From assembly GCA_002368575.1 (NCBI GenBank), contig DFEA01000060.1, forward strand, positions 1 to 18,383: 18,383 nucleotides of DNA, given 5' to 3'. Source of the stretch: Lachnospiraceae bacterium UBA3814 (lineage in GTDB: Bacteria > Bacillota > Clostridia > Lachnospirales > Lachnospiraceae). The notes beneath the pieces were generated by a model. It was not told the origin of the DNA. It ran no database searches and saw only the letters and a list, made by a program, of their open reading frames with translations. Made by a program: the position numbers and the translations under genes. This document shows positions 1-8,072 of the stretch, piece by piece; positions within the stretch are counted from its first letter, which is position 1; every line of letters begins with the position of its first letter.

Positions 1-250
1 TTTTATCTGGAATTTCGGGATTGTTTGAGATCTCCGTCACCGTAGATCTCACTTTGAGTAAGGATCTGTTTTGCTCCTCATTACTTTATAATGTATGATT
101 TGCTGCCGCAAATCCTTATCTCAAAAAATTCTCTCGTTCTCGACTCCATAAGAAACCGGAGCCGGTCGAGAAATTTTTGAGCTTCAGATTCTGTTTCACA
201 GAATCTGAAATGTGATTCACACTATTTAATTTTCAAGGGACAGCTTCCAT
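1..250 (-). other. Structured leader of a probable rRNA (stable RNA) operon running off the left edge
   Basis: No open frame of substance is present. Read on the minus strand, downstream of the promoter at 251-279, the region opens with a boxA-like stretch (222-242, core CCTTGAAAATTAAATAG) of the kind found in Firmicute rRNA leaders. It then folds into several hairpins: a perfect 11-bp pair (183-193 with 199-209), a long imperfect stem (121-144 with 165-180), a 7-bp pair (97-103 with 108-114) and another 7-bp pair (27-33 with 44-50). A boxA-like motif followed by dense hairpins without coding is typical of rRNA transcripts processed by RNase III. The mature 16S start is not in the window, so the identity of the downstream genes is inferred. 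A tRNA array leader is the main alternative. Confidence 0.5.
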
Positions 251-279
251 ATATTACCACCCGTATTTATTTACGTCAA
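251..279 (-). promoter_or_regulatory. Strong sigma-A promoter with UP-like element, leftward
   Basis: On the minus strand a -35 box TTGACG (274-279) and a -10 box TAATAT (251-256) are separated by exactly 17 nt. Immediately upstream, 280-312 is almost pure A/T with A- and T-tracts, resembling an UP element bound by the alpha subunit. This combination is usual for rRNA promoters. The predicted transcription start is near 244, directly before the boxA-like motif. A possible second, weaker promoter (-10 TATAAA near 85-90, -35 TTGCGG near 106-111, spacer only 15 nt) lies further downstream. Confidence 0.65.
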
Positions 280-351
280 GAAAAATTTCAAAGTTTTTTT
301 CATATTTTTTCCCCAACGTTTTCCACAACCATATATGCCGCTCAGAAGAGC

Positions 352-1167
352 CTATCCAACATCATCTTGTGGATATGCGGGGAGCCGTATATCCATCTCC
401 TGCGAATACTCTATCCTGTTCCTTTTAAGGAAGCCGGTAAAACCCGGTATCTCCCAGGGCTGCAGCAGCCCAGAGGGCGAATGGGCATCACACCCCAGAA
501 TGAAGCTGCATCCCAGCTCCGATGCCAATGAGAAAAACTCATCGTTGGGATAATGCCGCCCCGTTATATAGCCAAGCATATTGATCTCAAGCGGCACCTT
601 CTTATCCCTGCAGTATTCGCAGAGCCGTTCCATTTCTCTTCTGTATATCAGGGGATCCCCCGTAAAATTCAGAAGATCCGGATGGGCAAGATAGGAGAAC
701 AGGCCGGTTTCAAGCCCCCTTATGACAACATTTACATATTCCGCAAGCCTCTCCTCGGAATCAGTCGGATTGCCGGCATAAAAGCCGTTACCCTCCTCCG
801 GGACAAAATGCTGCCCCAGGATCATATATTCTATCGGCCTTAAGCTTATCTCCCTCATAAGCTCGTCAAAAAGGGGCTGATAATATTCAACCTCCAGCCC
901 CGTCATTATATCTATCCTGCCCCTGTATTCCTCACTTAGGGCCCTCACCGTGCCGACATAATCGTCAAGCTCATCCATGACCATCCTTATCGAGGAAACA
1001 TACCCGTCCTTAAAGGGCTGGGGAGTGTGATCCGAAAAGCCGAGAGTCCTCATGCCCTTTTTGATCGCCGCTTCAATATATTCCCTTTCGCTTCCCTGAG
1101 CGTGATGGCAGCGTACAGTATGCGTATGGTAATTTTTATCTATCCTGCAGGTTTTCGTCAAATTCAT
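352..1167 (-). CDS. hisK: PHP-domain histidinol-phosphatase (HisK/HisJ type)
   Basis: Predicted to remove phosphate from L-histidinol phosphate in histidine biosynthesis, in the cytoplasm. The 271-aa protein has the PHP metal-binding signature at its N-terminus (YHTHT, His14 and His16), then SDHTPQP, a central GLEVEYY motif, LGQHF, YLAHPDLL and a late GCDAHSP motif. Together these supply the His/Asp/Glu set for a trinuclear metal site. Length agrees with the family (about 260-280 aa). The ATG at 1167 lies inside the end of the upstream glycosyltransferase gene (32-nt overlap); a TTG directly before it is less likely. The Shine-Dalgarno is weak, so translation may depend on coupling. It is the last gene before the rRNA-like promoter and has no evident link to cobalamin. 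PHP proteins can hydrolyse other phosphomonoesters, so the exact substrate is family inference. Confidence 0.82.
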   Translation of the reverse strand: MNLTKTCRIDKNYHTHTVRCHHAQGSEREYIEAAIKKGMRTLGFSDHTPQPFKDGYVSSIRMVMDELDDYVGTVRALSEEYRGRIDIMTGLEVEYYQPLFDELMREISLRPIEYMILGQHFVPEEGNGFYAGNPTDSEERLAEYVNVVIRGLETGLFSYLAHPDLLNFTGDPLIYRREMERLCEYCRDKKVPLEINMLGYITGRHYPNDEFFSLASELGCSFILGCDAHSPSGLLQPWEIPGFTGFLKRNRIEYSQEMDIRLPAYPQDDVG

Positions 1168-2089
1168 CAATTATATATCTCTGTCTGCCCTTAACGTCAT
1201 CGTATATTCTCGTTATATACTCACCCAGAAGACCCGACGCAAATACCTGTATCCCTCCGATAAGCCAGATGAGCGCGGTCGTCCCCGATATCCCTTTCTT
1301 TTCGAAGGGACCCTTTTTCTGAAGCCCGTGAATAATGGAAAGCAGCACCCCCACTCCCGTCATGCCGGCTCCGAGGAAGGTAACGAATTCGAGCGGTTTT
1401 GATGAGAAGCAGAATATCCCGTGAAAGCCCATCCTGAACTCGCCCCAGAAGCGGTTATATTTGCTCTCATCCTCGGCCCTGGCCTCCCTGTGATACCTTA
1501 CCGCAGTCTGCTTAAAGCCTATATAGGAAACCATCCCCCTGAAGAACATATCAGCTTCCGGCATCCTGCGAAGCTCCTCTATCACCCTCCTGTTTATCAG
1601 CCTGAAGTCAGCCGTATCCACGGGTATCTCAACCGACGAAAGGAAATTGATCACCCTGTAGGCCGTAGAATCTATGAGCTTTCTTATTCCTGTTTCTCCC
1701 TGCCTGTCGATCCTCTGGGCATAGACGACATCATAGCCCTCCTTCCATTTGGCCACGAGCTCCTCTATCACCTCGGGAGGATCCTGCAGATCCACATCTA
1801 TAACGACACAGATATCTCCGCTGCAGTTAAGCACTCCGGCCATTGTCGCCGCGGCCTGCCGAAACCTCCTGCTCATGGTGATAAGCTTGATGCTTCGGTT
1901 TCGCTTCATATTCTCCTTTATGACCTCACGGGTATGATCGGTGGACGGATCAAGGCAGAAAATGATCTCGTAATCGCAGCCGAGCCTTTCCATGACCTTC
2001 TCCGTCCGCTTAAGGAACGGATCTATCCCGTTTTCCTCGTTATAAACGGGGACCACTATCGAAAGCAGATAATTATCATAATTTTCCAT
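1136..2089 (-). CDS. Family 2 membrane glycosyltransferase, GtrB/ArnC-like
   Basis: Probably transfers a sugar from a nucleotide donor to a polyprenyl phosphate on the inner face of the membrane. With the start at 2089 the protein is 317 aa. It begins with a GT-A fold: SIVVPVYNEE near residue 10, a DVDLQDPPE metal/donor motif in the middle and FRLINRRV further on. Two hydrophobic C-terminal segments follow (around FVTFLGAGMTGVGVLLSII and LIWLIGGIQVFASGLLG), the two-helix anchor seen in GtrB, YfdH and ArnC relatives. The frame is open up to 2200, but that start would give a 37-residue non-homologous extension overlapping the peptidase gene. The ATG at 2089 places the catalytic motif where the family has it. 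Neither sugar nor acceptor can be told. No flippase or polymer glycosyltransferase sits beside it. Confidence 0.85.
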   Translation of the reverse strand: MENYDNYLLSIVVPVYNEENGIDPFLKRTEKVMERLGCDYEIIFCLDPSTDHTREVIKENMKRNRSIKLITMSRRFRQAAATMAGVLNCSGDICVVIDVDLQDPPEVIEELVAKWKEGYDVVYAQRIDRQGETGIRKLIDSTAYRVINFLSSVEIPVDTADFRLINRRVIEELRRMPEADMFFRGMVSYIGFKQTAVRYHREARAEDESKYNRFWGEFRMGFHGIFCFSSKPLEFVTFLGAGMTGVGVLLSIIHGLQKKGPFEKKGISGTTALIWLIGGIQVFASGLLGEYITRIYDDVKGRQRYIIDEFDENLQDR

Positions 2090-2147
2090 ATCCTTTAAAC
2101 ACCCTTCCTTAAATATCCGCACTGATTTGCCTGCATATCCCAGTATA

Positions 2148-3347
2148 TCACCGACTGTATTTATATGCCAGATAAGCCCAGCTTTCAAGATTTTTCTCAA
2201 GAATGCCCTTAAGCTCCGACACCGGAACAGGGCTCGGAGCCCTGCCCATTTCTATCGTAACGCCGGGCTTTTCAAGAACAACATGTACATAGTCGCCAAA
2301 GCCTGCCCGGTCCGCGTCGTGAGCTTTGGTACTGAAGGGAATATACCCATTGAATTCCGAAAGCTTAAGGGCAAGCTTATACGATTCGGAAAGCACCTCA
2401 TCCTTTATCCCGTAGGAATCATAATAGAGTATCTGGCCCCTTGAATGATAATTCAGATAACAGACATAGTCATGTTTTTTGCTTTCCCTGATAAGCAGCT
2501 GTGTTTCCGGCTCGGAGGCATAGCTTTCTCCCTTTGACTGTCCGAAGGAGGGATAGGTCTTATAATCGGCATCCTCCCAGCCCGCGTCAAAGTTCTGGTT
2601 TATATCCACCCCGTTTGCGTTGCTCTTCCAGATAGTCAGATAATCCTCATAGCCTATCACCGCACTGCTCTCAGGCGGAAGGAAGGCTCTGTCAAAGCCC
2701 TCAAGCCTGTAATTATCAGCCCAGTACATAAACCCCAGATCGTCCTTAAGGCAGACGAGATACTCCTTGTCCCTTTCATAACAGTCACGAAGAGTTTTTC
2801 TGAGCTCCTCGTTTCTGATCCCCTCCTCCCCGTACTGGCTTATGGTCACGCCGTCAGGGTTCGCCATCGGGATAATATCAATGCAGACCTCCCCGAACAG
2901 CTCGCTTAAGGGGATATTATTATAACGCATGTTATTATATTCAGAGGCATAATGCTCGATCATGTTCATGACAAACTGTGAGGTGATATATTCTCTCCCA
3001 TGTATCGCGGCATCCACAAAGATACGCTTAGGGGCTTTCGGATCGCCAAGGGTAACCCTGTAAATATCTCTCCCGTCGACGCTCTTCCCCACAGCCTCCG
3101 AGGTTAATATGCCGGGATAGGCACCCGTCAGCTCCTCCAGGTCCCGTACCAGCATATCATAGGAATATATCTGCTCCTTATCACTTACCATTTTTCCATC
3201 CTCCGTCCGCTCCTTTGTTTCAGGTACCACTCCGAGAGGCGATTCCCTGTGCAGCTCCGCCGATCTTCTCAGTACATACTCCTCATATGCGCAGCCGCAG
3301 AGAGAAAGCAGCATAAATATCAGGACCGCCGTAAAACCCCTCTTCAT
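2148..3347 (-). CDS. Secreted lipoprotein, M14-family zinc carboxypeptidase/endopeptidase
   Basis: The 399-aa product starts with a signal peptide ending in a lipobox (LCGC, Cys19), so it should be a lipid-anchored extracytoplasmic enzyme. The M14 zinc site is complete: His116 and Glu119 in IHGREY, and His301 in NYHSRGQ. The catalytic Glu366 is in TIEMG. NPDG (163-166) and NANGVDINQNF (243-253) are classic M14 blocks. The NRNF arginine, which binds the free C-terminal carboxylate in carboxypeptidase A, is Gln251 here; this fits endopeptidase-like members such as gamma-D-glutamyl-diamino-acid peptidases that cut peptidoglycan peptides. The start overlaps the cbiP stop (ATGA), so it is translationally coupled to cobalamin genes. 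That is an odd neighbour, as no role in cobamide uptake is known for this family. Fold assignment is firm; substrate is inference. Confidence 0.88.
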   Translation of the reverse strand: MKRGFTAVLIFMLLSLCGCAYEEYVLRRSAELHRESPLGVVPETKERTEDGKMVSDKEQIYSYDMLVRDLEELTGAYPGILTSEAVGKSVDGRDIYRVTLGDPKAPKRIFVDAAIHGREYITSQFVMNMIEHYASEYNNMRYNNIPLSELFGEVCIDIIPMANPDGVTISQYGEEGIRNEELRKTLRDCYERDKEYLVCLKDDLGFMYWADNYRLEGFDRAFLPPESSAVIGYEDYLTIWKSNANGVDINQNFDAGWEDADYKTYPSFGQSKGESYASEPETQLLIRESKKHDYVCYLNYHSRGQILYYDSYGIKDEVLSESYKLALKLSEFNGYIPFSTKAHDADRAGFGDYVHVVLEKPGVTIEMGRAPSPVPVSELKGILEKNLESWAYLAYKYSR

Positions 3348-4834
3348 TTCAGCCCGATCGCCCCGTATATCGCTTTCATATCAAGATTTTTCCTCACCGT
3401 ATCCGCAAGCAGGTCATACTGCTTCTCCTGAAAGTCCTCGTAGTCCCCGGTTTTAAGATCCTCGCAAAAGGACAGCCCCCTCCTTTCAAAATACAGTCTT
3501 CCCAGCCTGTCGATAAGCTCACCGTTTTCAAAGAGTCCGTGCAGATAGGTCCCGCATACATTCTCCAGGATGAAACCGTCATAGTACCTTTCTCCCCTCA
3601 CGTCAAACTCCATAAAGGGCAGCATCCCGGAAGCATCACCCTGCACTGCCGCGGTTTCCCCGGTATGTATCTCATAGCCCGAAAGCCTGAGTCCCTTAAG
3701 CTCTCCGTTTTCTATCCTGGCCTTTACCTGTGTGGTGCGCTTTTCAGCTTTAAAAACGGTCCTGACCGAAAGAAGCTTAAGCCCCTCCTCGCTCTGCCCG
3801 GTCTCCGGGTCAAAAAGCCGCTCCCCAAGCATCTGATAGCCGCCGCAGATCCCCATTATATCGCTCCCCTGGTCTTTGAGCGCCCTGACAGCCGCAGCAA
3901 GGCCCGTCCGCTTCAGCCACCTAAGGTCGTCTATCGTGCTCTTGCTGCCCGGGAGGATGACAAGATCCGGCCTTCCAAGCTCAGAAGCCTCCTCCACATA
4001 CCTTACCCCCAGATAAGGGGAACGCTGCAGGGGAGTCATGTCTGTGTAGTTTGAAATAAAAGGAAGCCTTATGACCGCTATGTCAACGGGCTTTTCATGC
4101 TGCTTTACACTCAGCTCTCCCGAGAGAGAGTCCTCCTCTGAAAGCTTCACGCTCATATACGGGAGCACCCCCACGACCGGGATACCCGTAAGCTCATAAA
4201 GCTCTTTAAGCCCCGGGCTTAAAAGCTCTCTGTCCCCTCGGAACTTATTGATGATAAAGCCTGCTATACGGCTTCTCTCAGCCTCCTTGAGAAGCCCCAC
4301 CGTTCCGTAAAGCTGTGCGAACACCCCTCCGGGATCTATGTTCCCCGCAAGCAGGACCCTTGCGTCAACCATTTCCGCAAGCCCCATGTTCACTATATCT
4401 CCGGATCTTAAGTTTATCTCCGCGGGGCTTCCCGCTCCCTCTATCACAATGATATCATTTTCCCCGGCAAGGCCCTCATAGGCTTCAAGGATATGCGGCA
4501 CAAGCTGTTTTTTTATCCTGAAATAATCCGCCGCGCTGTACTGCCCGAATATCCTTCCGTTCAGGATGACCTGGCTGCCCGTCTCGCTTGAGGGCTTCAG
4601 AAGAATGGGATTCATCCTGACGTCAGGCTTTTTCCCTGCCGCCAGGGCCTGCACCGCCTGTGCTCGTCCCATCTCAAGCCCGTCCCCCGTGACAAAGGAA
4701 TTAAGGGCCATGTTCTGGCTTTTAAACGGAGCGGTCCTGTATCCGTCCTGAGTAAAGATCCTGCAGAGAGCCGCGGTGATAAGGCTTTTCCCCGCGCCGC
4801 TCATGGTTCCCTGCACCATTATGCATCCTGCCAT
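3344..4834 (-). CDS. cbiP: Cobyric acid synthase (CbiP/CobQ)
   Basis: Amidates the b, d, e and g side chains of adenosylcobyrinic acid a,c-diamide to give adenosylcobyric acid, using glutamine and ATP. The 496-aa length is normal. The N-terminal dethiobiotin-synthetase-like domain starts IMVQGTMSGAGKS (residues 5-17), followed by FKSQNMALNS (37-46). The class I glutamine amidotransferase half carries the nucleophile Cys330 in GICGGYQMLG, LPGSKSTIDDL near 294-304, SGYEIHTG (385-392) and His432 in GTYLHGLF. The ATG at 4834 gives the conserved MAxxIMVQGT beginning and overlaps the cobD stop by 16 nt. An ATG at 4819 overlapping the stop is possible but would cut the first beta strand. With CbiA also present, the pathway here handles corrinoids from cobyrinic acid onward. 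Confidence 0.96.
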   Translation of the reverse strand: MAGCIMVQGTMSGAGKSLITAALCRIFTQDGYRTAPFKSQNMALNSFVTGDGLEMGRAQAVQALAAGKKPDVRMNPILLKPSSETGSQVILNGRIFGQYSAADYFRIKKQLVPHILEAYEGLAGENDIIVIEGAGSPAEINLRSGDIVNMGLAEMVDARVLLAGNIDPGGVFAQLYGTVGLLKEAERSRIAGFIINKFRGDRELLSPGLKELYELTGIPVVGVLPYMSVKLSEEDSLSGELSVKQHEKPVDIAVIRLPFISNYTDMTPLQRSPYLGVRYVEEASELGRPDLVILPGSKSTIDDLRWLKRTGLAAAVRALKDQGSDIMGICGGYQMLGERLFDPETGQSEEGLKLLSVRTVFKAEKRTTQVKARIENGELKGLRLSGYEIHTGETAAVQGDASGMLPFMEFDVRGERYYDGFILENVCGTYLHGLFENGELIDRLGRLYFERRGLSFCEDLKTGDYEDFQEKQYDLLADTVRKNLDMKAIYGAIGLK

Positions 4835-5928
4835 AATCCGTCCTTAACTGTTTCCAGTCCCTTTATGAGCGTTTCATTATCCTTTCTTTTCAGGACCGCT
4901 ATCCTGTAAAAGCACTCCTCGGCGCTTCCCGCAAGCCCGTAATAATCGGAGCAGTCCCGGATAAGCAGCCCTTTTTGAAGGAGGTCTTCCTTAAGCCCCC
5001 TTCTCCCCTTAAAGAAAAGATAATTTGCCCTTCCGTCCCAGACCTCAAAGCCCTGCTTTTGAAGGGCCGATCTGAGAAAGCTGCGCTCCCCCTCTATATA
5101 ATGAATAAGAGGGAGCCTGTATTCACCGTCCTCAAGCTTAAGAGCCATAAGCCCCGCTTCATAAGAGGGCAGGGCTATCTGCCAGGGCTGCCTTTGTTCC
5201 TCTATCCTTTTTAAAAGCTCTTTGCCTCCTGTCAGGTACCCAAGCCTCAGTCCCGGCATCGCATAGAGCTTTGTAAAGGCGTTCAGAACGAGCACGTTTT
5301 CATACTCCGCCGCAAAGCCCCTCGCGGGCTCCAGAGCGGAATACAGGGAAGCGTCCTCAATAAAGCCCATGAAGCATTCGTCGATCACCAGAACGGTGTC
5401 CCTCCTCCTGCATGCCTCCGAAAGTCTTAAAAGCTCGTCCCTTCTTATAAGGGCTCCCGTCGGATTGGAGGGGTTTGCGATAAAAACGACCCCCTTCCGA
5501 AAATCCCTGTCCTCAAGCCATTTTATTATGTCGTCCGAAGCCGCTTCAAATAAGGGGGTATCCGGCAGGAAATGCCTTACGGGTATTCCGTTTACGCAAA
5601 GAGCCTTCGCATATTCGGAGAAGGCAGGCTCAATGATCAGAGCCTCCCCTACGCTCCCCCTTAAGGCGCCCGCGATCCTGTATATCAGATCACAGGCTCC
5701 GTTTCCCGCAATAACGTTCTCGAAAGCCACCCCGTATTTTTTTGCGAGCTCCTCACGAAGCCTGACGCAAAAGGGGTCCGGATACCGGTCAGCCCTTTCT
5801 ATGGACGAAATGACTGCGTCCTTAATTTTTCCGGGGATCCCGAAGGGTGCGATATTAGCGGAGAAATCGACATATCCGCCGGTACCGTTTACAAGGTATC
5901 CGCCATGAAAGTACTTTTCCATTATCAT
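4819..5928 (-). CDS. cobD: Threonine-phosphate decarboxylase (CobD), PLP-dependent
   Basis: Decarboxylates L-threonine O-3-phosphate to (R)-1-amino-2-propanol O-2-phosphate, the linker joining the corrin ring to the nucleotide loop. It has the fold-type I aminotransferase layout: HGG near the start, DFSANIAPFG, NPSNPTG (about residues 152-158), DECF near 183 and the PLP lysine (about Lys220) in FTKLYAMPGLRLGY. The start at 5928 overlaps the cbiB TGA as ATGA; the ATG at 5922 (MEKYFHGG) is an alternative two codons later, and 5955 would over-extend into cbiB. At 369 aa it matches CobD. The threonine kinase PduX, which makes its substrate, is not in the window. HisC-like aminotransferases look similar, but the position between cbiB and cbiP decides for CobD. 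Confidence 0.93.
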   Translation of the reverse strand: MIMEKYFHGGYLVNGTGGYVDFSANIAPFGIPGKIKDAVISSIERADRYPDPFCVRLREELAKKYGVAFENVIAGNGACDLIYRIAGALRGSVGEALIIEPAFSEYAKALCVNGIPVRHFLPDTPLFEAASDDIIKWLEDRDFRKGVVFIANPSNPTGALIRRDELLRLSEACRRRDTVLVIDECFMGFIEDASLYSALEPARGFAAEYENVLVLNAFTKLYAMPGLRLGYLTGGKELLKRIEEQRQPWQIALPSYEAGLMALKLEDGEYRLPLIHYIEGERSFLRSALQKQGFEVWDGRANYLFFKGRRGLKEDLLQKGLLIRDCSDYYGLAGSAEECFYRIAVLKRKDNETLIKGLETVKDGLWQDA

Positions 5929-6944
5929 ATCAATAAAAGCCGCAGGGTAAGGCATCTCAGAACACAGCCCAGAACGGTGCCCAGGATAGCGGCGATAAGA
6001 TATAACCGGTTTGCCCTGAGGATATCCTCGCCCTCGATCCTCTTAAGCTCGTCTCCTATGAAGGGCTTGTCATATAGCTTCCCGAAATACCATGCGCTCC
6101 CTCCGAGCCTTATTCCCAGAGCCCCCGCCATTGCAGCCTCAGTCTGTGCGGAATTGGGACTCGCATGGTTGAACCTGTCCCTCCTCCAGATATAAAACGC
6201 TCTTTTTGCGGATGCCCATTTCAGATCGATGCATGCCGCCGCAATTATAAGAAGGGCCGAAATCCTCGAGGGAATGAAATTTGCCGCGTCATCAAGCCTT
6301 GCAGGCGCTCTTCCGAAATTAATATACCTCTCATTCTTATAGCCCGTCATACTGTCCATGGTATTGACAGCCTTATAGCAGAGTGCAAGGGGAGCCCCAA
6401 GCAGTGAATAAAAGAGCATCGGCGCAAACATCCCGTCGGAAAAGCTTTCCGCGACGCTCTCGACCGCGGCCCTTATGACACCCTCCTTGGTAAGCCTCTC
6501 CGTGTCCCTGCCGACGATCCTCCCCACCGCCTTCCTTGCCTCCAAAAGGCTGCCCCCGCCGTTCTTTGATCTGCCCGGCAGCTTTTCAAAGACATTTCTG
6601 CTCTCCTTAAGCATATCCTTTACGGCTATCGACTGATATCCCCAGAAGATATCCGTAACCACCGCGGCGCAGAGTCCTGCCCTTCCAAGGTGTGACAGAA
6701 GGAAAAGGAAGCCGCCCGAAAGCAGGGCGGATGCTGAAGGAAGCACTGCGGCAAGGATCCTTCCCGCTCTTCTTTCTCCCTCCTCTGTGGCAGGAAAGGC
6801 ATTTCTGAGCTTCTTTTCAAGAAAACCTGTTGCTTTCCCCATTATGACCACGGGATGAACCATCCACCGGGGATCGCCGATAAGAAGATCGATGAGAAGG
6901 GCTATAAAGGGAGAAAGACAGACAAACGGTATGAGACCCATCAT
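5925..6944 (-). CDS. cbiB: Adenosylcobinamide-phosphate synthase (CbiB/CobD-type membrane protein)
   Basis: Attaches aminopropanol phosphate to adenosylcobyric acid, giving adenosylcobinamide phosphate at the membrane. The 339-aa protein shows the family's N-terminal pattern: a hydrophobic helix, then LLIGDPRWMVHPVVIMGK with the conserved GDP and HPV. Next come a stretch ending ARKAVGRIVGRDT, the signature SVAESFSDGMFAPMLFY, NTMDSMTGYKNERY, and a C-terminal SPNSAQTEAAMAGALGIRLGG. Several hydrophobic segments are visible. The start overlaps the stop of the small CobU-like gene as ATGATG, and the stop overlaps the cobD start, so both junctions are coupled. Confidence 0.95.
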   Translation of the reverse strand: MMGLIPFVCLSPFIALLIDLLIGDPRWMVHPVVIMGKATGFLEKKLRNAFPATEEGERRAGRILAAVLPSASALLSGGFLFLLSHLGRAGLCAAVVTDIFWGYQSIAVKDMLKESRNVFEKLPGRSKNGGGSLLEARKAVGRIVGRDTERLTKEGVIRAAVESVAESFSDGMFAPMLFYSLLGAPLALCYKAVNTMDSMTGYKNERYINFGRAPARLDDAANFIPSRISALLIIAAACIDLKWASAKRAFYIWRRDRFNHASPNSAQTEAAMAGALGIRLGGSAWYFGKLYDKPFIGDELKRIEGEDILRANRLYLIAAILGTVLGCVLRCLTLRLLLI

Positions 6945-7273
6945 TTCAGGACCTGCCCAAGCCCGCAGACCACACGTATCACTCTTTCCGCGCGCTCCGC
7001 AAGCATTACCGAAAGCCTCCCTGCCTGCTCCCGAAACAGCCTTTCGTCCTTATCCACCGGAACCACGCCGCAGCCTGTTTCATTTGCGGTCACAGCCCTT
7101 TTCTCCGAAAGCCTGTCCGCAAGCTCTGTAAGCTCCTTCTCCGTCATCCTCTCTCTCACCAGCTCCTCGGCATCAAAGATACATTCCTTTGAAGCCGTGA
7201 TCTCGTCAAGGGAGAGCTCCTTCATGATATACTGCCTTTTATATGAGAACCTCGGCCCCGTTACAAATATCAT
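6941..7273 (-). CDS. Small CobU-like protein with degenerate P-loop
   Basis: The 110-aa product aligns by eye with the two ends of CobU but lacks the middle. The N-terminus MIFVTGPRFSYKRQY sits where CobU has VTGGxRSGKS; the second glycine of the Walker A loop is gone, so it is unlikely to bind ATP/GTP normally. The C-terminal half, VTANETGCGVVPVD followed by FREQAGRLSVMLAERAERV and VVCGLGQVLK, keeps the CobU NExGxGxVP motif and the closing segment well. The start at 7273 is supported by a GAGG five bases upstream and an 11-nt gap from the cobS stop; a start at 7291 would overlap cobS. Short CobU-like genes beside cobS occur in Clostridia and are usually annotated as CobU. Whether it is catalytic or an accessory subunit is unknown. 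Confidence 0.8.
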   Translation of the reverse strand: MIFVTGPRFSYKRQYIMKELSLDEITASKECIFDAEELVRERMTEKELTELADRLSEKRAVTANETGCGVVPVDKDERLFREQAGRLSVMLAERAERVIRVVCGLGQVLK

Positions 7274-7283
7274 AAAAACCTCA

Positions 7284-8057
7284 CTAAACACGCAGTATGA
7301 CCCGGCCTGTCACTAACGCCGCAAGCATTCCCGCCTCGGCGACCGTAAGGAACCACCCGGCCTGATCCCCGTTCAGCCCGCCGAACTGTTTTTCGGACAG
7401 CCTTCTGTAAAACAGAAATATAATAACACCAGTTATCATACACAGGACCCCTGCAGGCCCTCTTAGACAGAAAAGCACCGCTGCGAGAACACATTCGGAA
7501 AGCTGAATGATCATAGCCGCTCTGCCCTTTTCCCGTGCCGCGCCCGCAAACATCAAGGCCATCGAGGAGCCCTGAGCGATCGGAAAGCTCAGGACAGAAA
7601 GCCCGGAAAGACATCTGCTGAAGGTATGGATAAGCAAAACACACAGGGGATCATAAAACTCCGGAGAAAGTGTGCTCCAGAGAGAATATTCAATAACAAA
7701 AAGCGCACCAAGATCAATGAGGGCAAAGGCCCCTACATGGGGGTCCTTGAGGATAGAAAGCTTAATATCCCTGCTTTTATGGCTTGCGAGGGCATCGCAG
7801 GTGTCGATAAAGCCGTCCATGTGTATCCCGCCGCTTATCCAAAGAGGGATCAGAAAAAGACCTGCCGTCCTTATGGGACCCGGCATGGAAAGGCTTTCCG
7901 ATATCAGGCTCCACAAAAACAGAAGCACTCCTATAACGGCTCCTATCAGCGGAAATGCGCACATTGAAAACCTTGCGCTGTTCTCATCCCATCTGCTCCC
8001 GGGCACAGGAATGACCGAATATGTAGAAAAAGCTGTAAGGATCGATCTCAGTATCAT
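7284..8057 (-). CDS. cobS: Adenosylcobinamide-GDP ribazoletransferase (cobalamin synthase, CobS)
   Basis: Joins adenosylcobinamide-GDP to alpha-ribazole (or its phosphate) at the membrane, the last condensation of cobamide assembly. The 257-aa protein begins SILTAFSTYSVIPVP, the usual CobS N-terminal pattern, and has the family signature GGIHMDGFIDTCDAL (about 76-90), rich in the acidic residues thought to bind metal, then KDPHVGAFA. Several hydrophobic helices follow. I use the ATG at 8057; a GTG one codon earlier is also possible. It follows cobU by 15 nt and precedes the small CobU-like gene by 10 nt. Confidence 0.94.
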   Translation of the reverse strand: MILRSILTAFSTYSVIPVPGSRWDENSARFSMCAFPLIGAVIGVLLFLWSLISESLSMPGPIRTAGLFLIPLWISGGIHMDGFIDTCDALASHKSRDIKLSILKDPHVGAFALIDLGALFVIEYSLWSTLSPEFYDPLCVLLIHTFSRCLSGLSVLSFPIAQGSSMALMFAGAAREKGRAAMIIQLSECVLAAVLFCLRGPAGVLCMITGVIIFLFYRRLSEKQFGGLNGDQAGWFLTVAEAGMLAALVTGRVILRV

Positions 8058-8072
8058 CACTAACTCATTCGT

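Noticed and set aside
340..351. GCTC-AGAA-GAGC hairpin just behind the hisK stop as operon terminator
   Set aside because: Only four base pairs and no U-tract; too weak to call.
1421..2098. Plus-strand open frame of about 225 codons opposite the GtrB-like gene
   Set aside because: No motif, no ribosome binding site, and it mirrors a gene with clear GT2 signatures.
1136..2200. Longer start for the glycosyltransferase at 2200
   Set aside because: The extra 37 residues do not resemble GT2 proteins and overlap the M14 gene; the ATG at 2089 precedes the first beta strand directly.
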